From contig JABDOO010000072.1 in the NCBI GenBank assembly GCA_013043295.1, positions 1 to 7,873 of the forward strand: 7,873 nt of DNA. The letters are read 5' to 3'. The notes beneath the pieces were generated by a model that had not been told where the DNA came from, made no database searches, and saw nothing but the letters and a program-made list of their open reading frames with translations. Position numbers and translations under genes: made by a program. This document shows, piece by piece, positions 1 to 5,948 of the stretch (positions are counted from its first letter, which is position 1; each line of letters starts with the position of its first letter). This DNA comes from Candidatus Nitrosopumilus sp. (lineage in GTDB: Archaea > Thermoproteota > Nitrososphaeria > Nitrososphaerales > Nitrosopumilaceae).

Positions 1-86
1 GAATCAAATGGAAAATAGTGATTCCCTTCAACTTCTACAGTATTGTCGCTTTCAGCAATTACTACATCATTCCAGATTGCTTGCAT
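1..86 (-). CDS. DUF427 family protein, N-terminal fragment (cut by window edge)
   Basis: Only the first 28 codons are inside the window. They read MQAIWNDVVIAESDNTV followed by VEVEGNHYFPFDS, which I recognise as the opening of the DUF427 family: a short beta-rich start with the AIWN, VIAES and EGNHYFP signatures. The family is small (usually about 90-130 residues), widespread in bacteria and archaea, and has no firmly established function. The ATG at 84-86 is chosen because the family starts there and a TATA-like box lies about 22-34 bases upstream, fitting a leaderless transcript. It follows purF on the same strand with a 50-base gap, but having its own promoter it is probably not part of the purine unit. 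The family call rests on the short visible part. Confidence 0.72.
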   Translation of the reverse strand, partial: MQAIWNDVVIAESDNTVEVEGNHYFPFD

Positions 87-107
87 AAATAGAAAATATT
101 TCAAACC

Positions 108-120
108 ATATTTAATTAAA
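108..120 (-). promoter_or_regulatory. TATA box candidate for the DUF427 gene
   Basis: On the minus strand this reads TTTAATTAAATAT, 22-34 bases ahead of the ATG at 86. That is the distance expected for an archaeal TATA box serving a transcript that starts at or next to the start codon. The core ATTAAATAT also occurs ahead of purQ at a similar distance. It is called by eye from sequence and position only. Confidence 0.5.
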
Positions 121-136
121 TCTCCAAAAAGGGGAT

Positions 137-1579
137 TTATACAGTAGCCTTTACTTGCTCACGTTTTGTAAAATCAGGTTTGATTCCCAACGAATCATAG
201 TTTCCTGAAGAGCATGTAAAGCACATAGAGTCTTTTGGAATTCCAACGGCATCGGCTAGATTTTCAGCATCATTGTATCCTAAAAAGTCAACACCAATAC
301 TTTGTCTTACCATCTCAGTTATTTGATCACTGGTCATCTCTTTTCCATTAGTATATGTGGCAAGTTCTTCTTGTGAAGGAAAATCAATTCCAGCATAACA
401 AGGATAATTGATTTGAGGATAGGTGATTAGCATGCTAATTTTTTTAGCACCTGCACGACGCAGAGCCTTGATAATTGCCTTTGAGCTAGTACCTCTAACT
501 AGACTATCATCGATTACTACCACATGTTTGTCTTTGATTATTTCACTGATTGGAATTATCCAGCGATTAATTTCAACTCTGTCACTTTGATGGGGCTCTA
601 TGAAACTTCTCAATGGGCCTTTCTTACTATACCTGTCTTTGAGTAATCCCTCATCAAAGGAAACTCCTAATTCTTGGGCATATCCTAATGCCGCAGGTCT
701 TGCAGAGTCTGGTACAGGAATTACCAAATCTGCATCTTTGATTGGGAATTTCCTTGCCATAAATTCTCCAATTCTTTTTCTTGAGAGATAGATGTTGTGT
801 CCCTCCATGTTACTTGATGGATGTGCAAAATATGTAAATTCAAAAGAACAGTGAGCGCGAGATTTATCAGTTGAGAATAATTCAGTTTCCAAACCAGATT
901 TACTTAGTTTAATTAATTCTCCAGGAACCACATCTCTTTGAAGAGTTGCCCCAACTGCAGTGATTGCTGCAGATTCAGATGTTACAATGTATGTGTCATC
1001 AGATTCCTTATGGCCTAAAACCATTGGTCGAAATCCTTTAGGATCTCTTGCAGCATAAACAGAGTTATCATCAGAGATGAATGTAAAACAGTATGAACCA
1101 ACCATTTCATTTTTGAGTATTGATAATGCCTTTCCCATTTCACCATTTTCAGAAATTAGTGATACCAGTCTTTCTGCAGCTACCAAAGTGTCACTGGCGT
1201 TTTGAGGAGTAAATGAGCATCCTCCAACTAAATTTGATAGTTCTTGTGCATTGGCAATAGTACCATTATGTGCTACACATAGATCCTTTACTTTAAGGGG
1301 CTGTGCATTTTCCAAAGTACTAGTTCCCATTGTTGAATATCTAACATGTCCTATGACACAAGGAGATGCATATTCTTGGGCAATTTTTTTAAAATCAGAT
1401 GAAGAGTGGGACACCAGGCCTACTTTTTTGAATGGGGGCTTGTTTGGGACTGCAAATCCCCAAGCTTCTTGTCCTCTATGCTGTAAAGCCCTTAGAGCAT
1501 CAAAGACCATTGGAACGACATTGGTTCCAGATAAGCTGTAAATTCCAACAACCCCACAATTTTCCTTAACTTTAGGCAT
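137..1579 (-). CDS. purF: Amidophosphoribosyltransferase PurF (glutamine PRPP amidotransferase)
   Basis: PurF catalyses the first committed step of purine synthesis: PRPP plus glutamine gives 5-phosphoribosylamine, glutamate and pyrophosphate, in the cytosol. The 480 residues match the usual size. The N-terminal Ntn glutaminase domain begins after a 7-residue propeptide (MPKVKEN), so Cys8 of CGVVGIY would be the nucleophile after processing; HVRYST (78-83), HNG (104-106) and NASD (127-130) are its other hallmarks. The C-terminal phosphoribosyltransferase domain has the PRPP loop VVVIDDSLVRGTSS (353-366). Cys244, Cys394, Cys453 and Cys456 sit in the contexts of the four cluster ligands of Bacillus-type PurF (CSFEF, YPCYAGIDF, CFTC), so a [4Fe-4S] cluster is likely. 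The start is the ATG at 1579, with AGGAG at 1590-1594 ten bases upstream. It lies downstream of purQ-purL but is separated by two small genes and a terminator candidate, so it is probably transcribed separately. Confidence 0.97.
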   Translation of the reverse strand: MPKVKENCGVVGIYSLSGTNVVPMVFDALRALQHRGQEAWGFAVPNKPPFKKVGLVSHSSSDFKKIAQEYASPCVIGHVRYSTMGTSTLENAQPLKVKDLCVAHNGTIANAQELSNLVGGCSFTPQNASDTLVAAERLVSLISENGEMGKALSILKNEMVGSYCFTFISDDNSVYAARDPKGFRPMVLGHKESDDTYIVTSESAAITAVGATLQRDVVPGELIKLSKSGLETELFSTDKSRAHCSFEFTYFAHPSSNMEGHNIYLSRKRIGEFMARKFPIKDADLVIPVPDSARPAALGYAQELGVSFDEGLLKDRYSKKGPLRSFIEPHQSDRVEINRWIIPISEIIKDKHVVVIDDSLVRGTSSKAIIKALRRAGAKKISMLITYPQINYPCYAGIDFPSQEELATYTNGKEMTSDQITEMVRQSIGVDFLGYNDAENLADAVGIPKDSMCFTCSSGNYDSLGIKPDFTKREQVKATV

Positions 1580-1589
1580 CGGATTTTAA

Positions 1590-1594
1590 CTCCT
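1590..1594 (-). promoter_or_regulatory. Shine-Dalgarno-like AGGAG ahead of purF
   Basis: AGGAG on the minus strand ends 10 bases before the purF ATG. Most starts in this window have no such site and seem leaderless, so this suggests that the purF mRNA carries a leader. I could not pick a convincing TATA box for purF in 1600-1690. Confidence 0.4.
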
Positions 1595-1694
1595 GGGTTT
1601 TGAATAATGGTAAAAGGTTAGAAAAAGTGTAAAACTTGGCTGAATAATCAGATAATGACTCCATCCCCTGATCCATCATACAACTTTGAACAAT

Positions 1695-1722
1695 AAAAAT
1701 GCTGATCACTTTCTGCGATCAG
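1695..1722 (-). terminator. Hairpin plus T-run terminator candidate after the small gene pair
   Basis: In the minus-strand transcript CTGATC (1722-1717), a 9-base loop and GATCAG (1707-1702) form a perfect 6-base-pair stem, followed at once by CA and five Ts (1699-1695). The TGA stop of the 65-residue gene (1708-1706) partly lies in the hairpin. Archaeal termination depends mainly on the T-tract, so the stem may be secondary. Its position suggests that transcription from the purQ-purL side ends here and purF starts anew. Confidence 0.45.
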
Positions 1723-1903
1723 AATTTAGTTTATCAAATGAAATAAGTGATGCATTTCTCATCTTCTTCCTATTTCTATAAGTGATCAAATGATAACGAA
1801 TGATGTTTTTTAGTTTCTCCTCAACTGATAGTTCCTCATCAATACAAACAGATAGGAAATCAAGATAGTCTTTATCTAAAATATCAATCTCAATTTTTCT
1901 CAA
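1706..1903 (-). CDS. Hypothetical 65-residue protein, possible ribbon-helix-helix fold, TTG start
   Basis: I do not recognise this protein. It begins with an alternating strand (RKIEIDI), then a helix (about residues 11-24, DYLDFLSVC), a turn and a second helix (SVEEKLKNIIRYHL, about 26-39), and ends in a very basic tail (YRNRKKM, SDRRK). Strand-helix-helix in this length is the layout of ribbon-helix-helix DNA-binding proteins, but there is no decisive motif. The frame upstream runs only 5 codons (GTSFE) to a TAG and has no ATG, so the TTG at 1903 is the only reasonable start. It is supported by a TTGA overlap with the stop of the preceding gene, typical of translational coupling. If that gene were not real, this could be a remnant that has lost its ATG. 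It lies between purL and purF. Confidence 0.6.
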   Translation of the reverse strand: MRKIEIDILDKDYLDFLSVCIDEELSVEEKLKNIIRYHLITYRNRKKMRNASLISFDKLNSDRRK

Positions 1904-2073
1904 TTCAAAACTTGTACCCTAATGAAACTATCATCTTGTGAAATCTGTTTAGCATGAATAATACAAAATCTCATGATCTGCTTACAGTAGGGTTTTGAGC
2001 TCCCCTTCTCAAAGTGATATAGCATTACCTGAGCATAGGCTTCGGTATCACATCCCAACATATTACAAATCAT
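1900..2073 (-). CDS. Small putative zinc-knuckle protein (57 residues)
   Basis: This short gene starts MICNMLGCDTEAYAQV and contains PYC at 28-30 and RFCIIHA at 35-41. Cys3 and Cys8 form a C-x4-C pair near the N-terminus; Cys37 and His40 form a C-x2-H followed by Ala; Cys30 and His20 are spare. The spacing resembles small treble-clef or knuckle proteins with an N-terminal cysteine pair and a C-terminal C-x2-H-A, so one structural zinc is likely. The ATG at 2073 is the first start after an in-frame TAA at 2113-2115; ATG at 2061 is an alternative that would lose Cys3. It begins 54 bases after the purL stop, with no strong promoter seen, so read-through from purL is plausible. Its TGA overlaps the TTG of the next gene. 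The function is unknown; a nucleic-acid-binding role is only a guess. Confidence 0.6.
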   Translation of the reverse strand: MICNMLGCDTEAYAQVMLYHFEKGSSKPYCKQIMRFCIIHAKQISQDDSFIRVQVLN

Positions 2074-2127
2074 GAGAGAGTATCTAGGATATTTCGAGCC
2101 TAAAAGAGCAGGTTATTATGAAAAATA

Positions 2128-4305
2128 CTAGCCAGATTTTTTACCGTGAAGTACAAGATTTGGAAGTGCATGAATCCAAGTTTTGTGGGCTTTCTGAACA
2201 CTAAGATCAATGATAGATTTTACTCCATTGAAAAACTGAATCGCATCACCGCCAAACTTACCAATCTGTTTGAAAGAAACTTTGTTCTTTTTGAGAATAG
2301 TTTCAATTTTTGAAAGATTTGTTTTATCGCATACCAAAAGATAACGAGAATGGCTTTCTGAAAATAAAACTCTATCAGGGTCAAGTTTCTCACCAGGTAC
2401 TTTCTCCAAAGAAACTTTACAACCAATTTGATTGGTCATTGATAATTCAGAAACAGCAATGGCAAGGCCGCCCTTGGAGCAATCATGTACAGATTTTACA
2501 AGATCATTTTTAATCAAACTCAAAACAGATTTCATATTTTTCTTTGAATCATCAAAGTTAACAGCAGGACATTTGCCCCCTACAAATTTGTGAATATACT
2601 CAAAAAATTCAGAGCCGCCCAACTCATCTTTAGTGTCACCCACTAGGAGTAGGCAATCATCGCTTAAGATTTTTTGTGGGACTGAGGGTTTTTTATCAAT
2701 TAATCCAATAACGCCAATAACAGGTGTTGGTTTTATGGGGCCCTTAGGAGTCTCATTGTACAGACTCACCTTCCCACCCACACATGGAATATCAAAAGAT
2801 TTGGCAAAATCAGTCAAGCCTTTTAGTGATTCTAAGAATGTCCAAAAGATTTCCGGATCATTTGGATTTCCAAATTGAAGATGATCAAGCATCCCTATGG
2901 GTTTTGCACCAGTACAAACTACATTTCTACATGCCTCCTCAAAGCAGCCTATAGCACCCTCTCTTGGATTGATATAGCACTGTTTAGGATTACCATCAAT
3001 TTTTGCAGAAAGGAATTTTCCATTATCCAATCTTAAGATAGATGCGTCGGCTCCAGGCTTCACTACAGTTCTTATTCCAACTTCGTGATCATACTGACCA
3101 TAAACCCAGATTTTACTCGCAATGTTAGGAGATGCAATCAATCTCATCAAAGTTTTAGAATAATTAGAAATAGGTTTGAATTTTTTTTCATCTTCAATTG
3201 TTTTCAGATAAGCAGGTTTCTTAGAGGGCAAATCAAGTAGGGTTGCATTTGCCACAACATCAGTGGGTAAATTTGCAAATGTTTTCTTACCTTTTTTGAC
3301 ATGCATTTGGTTATCAAATTTTACATTTCCAATAACAGAACAGCCGATTCTAAATTTCTTACAAATCTCTTCTAATTTTTTTAATTTAGCTTTACTTGTA
3401 ACAATTAACATTCTTTCTTGAGATTCAGATACCATAATTTCATCAGGATGCATGTCAGATTCACGAGTATGGACTTTGGCAACATCCATCTCGATTCCAA
3501 TTTCCAAGGCATCAGCAGTTTCAGAGATAGCACAGGACAAACCACCGCCTCCAAGATCTTTCATGGCATGTATCAAGCCATCATTTCTTGCCTGCAAAAC
3601 TGCCTCGATAATTAATTTCTCAATGAATGGGTCTGGAATTTGTACTGCAGAGCGGTCTTCAGATTCTAATGAATCAGAGGCAAATTGTGAACCTCCAATA
3701 CCATCTCGTCCAGTGGAACCGCCCATCAAGACAACCAAATCTCCTTTCTTTGCGTGATTTTTAATCAGATTATCTTTTTTGCCAAATCCCAATGCTGCAA
3801 CATCGACTAGTGCATAGTTTTCATAGCATTCATCAAATTCAACCTCACCACCAATAGTTGGAATACCTAAACAATTTCCATAATCTGCAATACCAGTTAC
3901 GGCATTTTTAAAAAGCCATCGAGCTTGCAAATCATTTTCAATGTTGCCAAATCTTAATCCATCAAAAATTGCAATAGGCCTAGTTCCAGCTGATAAAATA
4001 TCACGAATCACACCTCCAACTCCAGTTGCGGCACCGCCATACGGCTCTACTGCAGAAGGATGGTTATGACTTTCAATATGAGCAGTAACAACATAACCGT
4101 CCCCTACATCTAAAACTCCAGAATCATATCCTTTTTCATTAATTACAAGAGGCCCGGTCATGGGTAACATTTTGAGATGTTTCTTGGAGGATTTGTATGA
4201 ACAATGCTCAGACCACTCTGCTGCCACAATTTGTAATTCCGTAGAAGTGGGCTCTCGGCCAATTTTAGATTTTAAATCTAATAATTCTTGTTTCTCTAGA
4301 CTCAT
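2128..4305 (-). CDS. purL: Phosphoribosylformylglycinamidine synthase subunit PurL
   Basis: PurL is the synthetase subunit of FGAM synthase (step 4 of IMP synthesis): it phosphorylates FGAR with ATP and accepts ammonia from PurQ to make FGAM. At 725 residues it is the small, glutaminase-free type used with PurS and PurQ, unlike the fused enzyme of about 1300 residues. Visible motifs are WSEHCSYKSS (31-40, with the active-site His34), ESHNHPSAVEPYGG (78-91), GVGGVIRDI (95-103), GGEVEFDE (152-159), MKDLGGGGLSCAISE (248-262), SESQERML (293-300) and, in the second half, HDCSKGGLAIAVSE (607-620), as expected for two tandem AIRS-like modules. The ATG overlaps the purQ stop by four bases (ATGA), and GGTG at 4313-4316 lies seven bases upstream inside purQ, so translation is probably coupled. 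The gene looks intact. Confidence 0.97.
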   Translation of the reverse strand: MSLEKQELLDLKSKIGREPTSTELQIVAAEWSEHCSYKSSKKHLKMLPMTGPLVINEKGYDSGVLDVGDGYVVTAHIESHNHPSAVEPYGGAATGVGGVIRDILSAGTRPIAIFDGLRFGNIENDLQARWLFKNAVTGIADYGNCLGIPTIGGEVEFDECYENYALVDVAALGFGKKDNLIKNHAKKGDLVVLMGGSTGRDGIGGSQFASDSLESEDRSAVQIPDPFIEKLIIEAVLQARNDGLIHAMKDLGGGGLSCAISETADALEIGIEMDVAKVHTRESDMHPDEIMVSESQERMLIVTSKAKLKKLEEICKKFRIGCSVIGNVKFDNQMHVKKGKKTFANLPTDVVANATLLDLPSKKPAYLKTIEDEKKFKPISNYSKTLMRLIASPNIASKIWVYGQYDHEVGIRTVVKPGADASILRLDNGKFLSAKIDGNPKQCYINPREGAIGCFEEACRNVVCTGAKPIGMLDHLQFGNPNDPEIFWTFLESLKGLTDFAKSFDIPCVGGKVSLYNETPKGPIKPTPVIGVIGLIDKKPSVPQKILSDDCLLLVGDTKDELGGSEFFEYIHKFVGGKCPAVNFDDSKKNMKSVLSLIKNDLVKSVHDCSKGGLAIAVSELSMTNQIGCKVSLEKVPGEKLDPDRVLFSESHSRYLLVCDKTNLSKIETILKKNKVSFKQIGKFGGDAIQFFNGVKSIIDLSVQKAHKTWIHALPNLVLHGKKSG

Positions 4306-4982
4306 TTGGTTGCACCCATGTTAGTCAAAAGAGATTCAAAGATTAGAGATGATGGCTTGTTATCAATAGGGTTAATTTCAGATTCAACTGCTCTTTCAGG
4401 ATGAGGCATCATTCCAACAACATTGCCATCCTCATTGCATACTCCTGCAATTCTATCTGAGGAACCATTAACAATCTCGCTGTATCGAAAAACAATTTGA
4501 TTATTTTTCTTTAATTTTTTCATTGTGTCATTATCAACATAATATCTACCCTCTCCATTAGCAATGGGAATTGGAATTTTTTCATTTAGCTTGAACTGAT
4601 TTGTGAAAGGAGTTTTGTTATTTTCAACTATCAAATTTGTCCATTCACACATAAAATTAAGAGATTCATTTTTGAGTAAAACCCCAGGAAGCAATCCAGA
4701 TTCAACAAGAATTTGAAATCCATTACACACTCCTAAAATTGGAATTCCTTTTTCAGCCATTTTTTGAACATCTTTGATAATGGGGCTGTGTGCTGCAATT
4801 ACACCTGCTCTTAACCTATCTCCATATGAGAAACCGCCTGGAAGAATAACTGCATCAATATTTTTTGGCAGTCCTTTTTCATGCCAATAGTATTGTGCAT
4901 CAAGATGAAATACATCAGTTAAAACATGAAACATGTCGCGATCACAGTTACTACCAGGAAAAACTACAACTCCAACTTTCAC
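4302..4982 (-). CDS. purQ: Phosphoribosylformylglycinamidine synthase subunit PurQ (glutaminase)
   Basis: PurQ is the class I glutamine amidotransferase subunit that hydrolyses glutamine and passes ammonia to PurL in the PurSQL complex. The 226 residues match the family. The N-terminus VGVVVFPGSNCDRD and LPGGFSYGDRLRAG (47-60) are typical; the nucleophile is Cys86 in GVCNGFQ, and the rest of the triad is His194 and Glu196 in MMPHPERAVE. The start is GTG at 4982: no ATG precedes the conserved VGVVVFPG, and a TATA-like box lies 19-31 bases upstream, so a nearly leaderless message is likely. The stop overlaps the purL start (ATGA). The gene upstream is a zinc-ribbon protein, 100 bases away. Confidence 0.96.
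   Translation of the reverse strand: MKVGVVVFPGSNCDRDMFHVLTDVFHLDAQYYWHEKGLPKNIDAVILPGGFSYGDRLRAGVIAAHSPIIKDVQKMAEKGIPILGVCNGFQILVESGLLPGVLLKNESLNFMCEWTNLIVENNKTPFTNQFKLNEKIPIPIANGEGRYYVDNDTMKKLKKNNQIVFRYSEIVNGSSDRIAGVCNEDGNVVGMMPHPERAVESEINPIDNKPSSLIFESLLTNMGATK
4313..4316 (-). promoter_or_regulatory. GGTG ribosome binding site for purL within purQ
   Basis: GGTG on the minus strand lies seven bases before the purL ATG, within the last codons of purQ. It is complementary to the CACC near the 3' end of archaeal 16S rRNA. As an internal operon gene, purL needs such a site, whereas the apparently leaderless starts in this window lack one. Confidence 0.45.
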
Positions 4983-5000
4983 AATTCTTTCAGCATTCAG

Positions 5001-5013
5001 AGATATTTAATTT
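5001..5013 (-). promoter_or_regulatory. TATA box candidate for purQ-purL
   Basis: The minus strand reads AAATTAAATATCT, 19-31 bases ahead of the purQ GTG. The ATTAAATAT core is the same as that ahead of the DUF427 gene at 1-86. Position and sequence fit a nearly leaderless purQ-purL transcript that is independent of purS. Called by eye. Confidence 0.5.
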
Positions 5014-5082
5014 GAATCTAATTGGGGAAATTTTACAAAATAGAAATTATTTGATCGCAACCCAACTGAAAATAACACAAAC

Positions 5083-5241
5083 TTATGGGAAACTTCCTTC
5101 ATCGATTAATTCTTTGTAGATTGTTGATTCAATACGGGTTTGTGCTGAACCGCATTTACTACACATTCCAGTTTCATTAGGATCTTCCTTCATCTTCTTT
5201 TCACATTCTACACATTTGTTAATGCCTTTTTTGAATCCCAT
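5083..5241 (-). CDS. Small zinc-ribbon protein (52 residues)
   Basis: This 52-residue gene reads MGFKKGINKCVECEKKM, then a short acidic linker, then MCSKCGSAQ and an alpha-helical tail ending IDEGSFP. Cys10 and Cys13 (CVEC) plus Cys27 and Cys30 (CSKC) form two C-x2-C knuckles 13 residues apart, the pattern of a rubredoxin-like or TFIIB-like zinc ribbon binding one zinc. No other domain fits in this length. The ATG at 5241 is the first start, and TTTATCTT 20-27 bases upstream may be its TATA box. It lies between purS and purQ on the same strand (72 and 100 bases away). Very small zinc ribbons are common in archaea and often of unknown role; a link to purine synthesis is suggested only by location. 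Alternatives are a general RNA- or protein-binding factor. Confidence 0.75.
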   Translation of the reverse strand: MGFKKGINKCVECEKKMKEDPNETGMCSKCGSAQTRIESTIYKELIDEGSFP

Positions 5242-5260
5242 ATCTTGCAAATACAACTAA

Positions 5261-5268
5261 AAGATAAA
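5261..5268 (-). promoter_or_regulatory. Weak TATA box candidate for the zinc-ribbon gene
   Basis: TTTATCTT on the minus strand lies 20-27 bases ahead of the ATG at 5241, the spacing seen at the other apparently leaderless starts. The flanks are also AT-rich, so the exact box is uncertain. Confidence 0.33.
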
Positions 5269-5283
5269 GTTGTTTTTATTGCT

Positions 5284-5294
5284 AAAAGAAAAAA
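5284..5294 (-). terminator. T-tract terminator candidate after purS
   Basis: About 20 bases past the purS stop, the minus strand reads TTTTTTCTTTT, with no clear hairpin. Archaeal RNA polymerase can terminate at such T-tracts. If it does so here, purS and the zinc-ribbon gene are separate transcripts, as the box at 5261-5268 would also suggest. Confidence 0.35.
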
Positions 5295-5313
5295 TTTGTG
5301 CCTAAAAAGTAGG

Positions 5314-5574
5314 TTACTCTGAGATTACAGTGTAAGTTACTTTACTTACCATGGGATTGTAAATTCGCAGTTCATCACAAATCTCTTTAATCTTGGATTG
5401 GGCAGATTTCTTGTCTTTTTCTTTAATTGTAAATTTTAACATTTTTGCGGTTTTAATTTTTGAAACTGTTTTATGAGTTCCTTTTAGCACCAAATCATTA
5501 AGAATAGTGTCGCCTTCAGGATCACTAATTCCAGGTTTATTTTCAATGGTAACATGAACATTAAAGACTGTCAT
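5314..5574 (-). CDS. purS: Phosphoribosylformylglycinamidine synthase subunit PurS
   Basis: PurS is the small structural subunit that joins PurL and PurQ into the FGAM synthase complex and is needed for ammonia transfer; it works as a dimer in the bacterial complexes studied. The 86 residues match the family length. The start VFNVHVTIENKPGISDPEG is characteristic: the strand plus the K-P-G-I-x-D-P-x-G motif, then a helix with GDTILNDL, a second strand (KTAKMLKFTI), a helix (SAQSKIKEICDEL) and the closing strand with NPMVSKVTYTV. The ATG at 5574 is the natural start, with no Shine-Dalgarno site. purQ and purL lie downstream on the same strand but are separated by a zinc-ribbon gene, and purQ seems to have its own promoter. 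Confidence 0.94.
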   Translation of the reverse strand: MTVFNVHVTIENKPGISDPEGDTILNDLVLKGTHKTVSKIKTAKMLKFTIKEKDKKSAQSKIKEICDELRIYNPMVSKVTYTVISE

Positions 5575-5615
5575 CTATAATTTGAAAAAAAGAAACGAGG
5601 TTAATCTATCTTCCG

Positions 5616-5626
5616 AATATAATATT
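5616..5626 (-). promoter_or_regulatory. TATA box candidate for purS
   Basis: AATATTATATT on the minus strand lies 42-52 bases ahead of the purS ATG, which would give a leader of about 20 bases, unlike the leaderless pattern of its neighbours. The rest of the 155-base gap between purS and the ribbon-helix-helix gene (5575-5729) holds only AT-rich sequence and a perfect 8-base palindrome (CTAATTAG, 5686-5693); I see nothing else there. Confidence 0.4.
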
Positions 5627-5729
5627 TTCAAAATTAGTAAAAGAAGGGATAGATACTTGCGGATAATTAATTTTTGAGTTTGTTACTAATTAGAAATAGG
5701 GCAATCCGTAAAATATTTCAGTTATTGCA

Positions 5730-5885
5730 TTATGGCTTGAATTTTTTCAGTCCTTCTGAAACCACCAAATTCAACACATGAGAAAAACTAACAGATTTGG
5801 TTGATGTTTTGATCATCTTTGCCTGAATGTTTCGAAGTTTTTCAGTATTTGTTGAATCCAATACAACAGTGATTCTAGATCCCAT
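5730..5885 (-). CDS. Ribbon-helix-helix (CopG/Arc-like) transcriptional regulator, about 51 residues
   Basis: This short gene begins with SRITVVLDSTNTEKL, has helix A (about TEKLRNIQAKMIKT) and then helix B opening with VSFSHVLNLVVSEGL, ending KKFKP. The R-I-T-V-V-L-D strand followed by two helices, with a Ser-Phe-Ser helix cap, is the classic CopG-type DNA-binding fold; such proteins dimerise and insert the paired strand into the DNA major groove. Two in-frame ATGs exist, at 5891 (adding MS) and 5885. I chose 5885 because TTTTAATAC lies 21-29 bases upstream of it, matching the other starts in the window. A 6-base inverted repeat overlaps that box and the upstream ATG (5891-5911), a suitable autoregulatory site. 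The gene is divergent from the 155-residue gene and upstream of purS. Whether it controls either is unknown. There is no toxin-like partner next to it. Confidence 0.72.
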   Translation of the reverse strand: MGSRITVVLDSTNTEKLRNIQAKMIKTSTKSVSFSHVLNLVVSEGLKKFKP

Positions 5886-5890
5886 GGACA

Positions 5891-5911
5891 TAATACGTCA
5901 TTATTGTATTA
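5891..5911. promoter_or_regulatory. Inverted repeat, candidate operator of the ribbon-helix-helix gene
   Basis: TAATAC (5891-5896) and GTATTA (5906-5911) are perfect inverted half-sites 15 bases apart centre to centre, on one DNA face by about one and a half turns. The repeat overlaps the TATA candidate and the start region of the ribbon-helix-helix gene, so a dimer bound here would block initiation. A 6-base repeat can arise by chance in AT-rich DNA. Confidence 0.3.
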
Positions 5912-5914
5912 AAA
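5906..5914 (-). promoter_or_regulatory. TATA box candidate for the ribbon-helix-helix gene
   Basis: TTTTAATAC on the minus strand lies 21-29 bases ahead of the ATG at 5885. With the plus-strand box at 5949-5957, it makes a compact divergent promoter region in which the two boxes are 34 bases apart. Confidence 0.42.
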
Positions 5915-5948
5915 GAAGCCTAATCGACCCAGTCACATAGAAATGGAA

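Noticed and set aside
1251..1541. Plus-strand open frame of 96 codons
   Set aside because: It lies wholly antisense within the conserved glutaminase domain of purF and its translation shows no family features.
1580..1705. Possible tRNA, riboswitch or small RNA in the gap ahead of purF
   Set aside because: Beyond the terminator-like hairpin there is no GC-rich structured core, no cloverleaf and no known riboswitch pattern.
1706..1903. Treating the 65-residue frame as a pseudogene because it lacks an ATG
   Set aside because: The TTG overlaps the stop of an intact upstream small gene in a TTGA arrangement, which explains the missing ATG better than decay, although decay is not excluded.
3452..3757. 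Plus-strand open frame of 101 codons
   Set aside because: It is antisense to the conserved PurL core and low in plausibility as a protein; a shadow of the purL codon pattern.
4865..5119. Plus-strand open frame of 84 codons over the purQ start and upstream region
   Set aside because: It overlaps the N-terminus of purQ and the end of the zinc-ribbon gene on the other strand, and has no promoter or recognisable domain.
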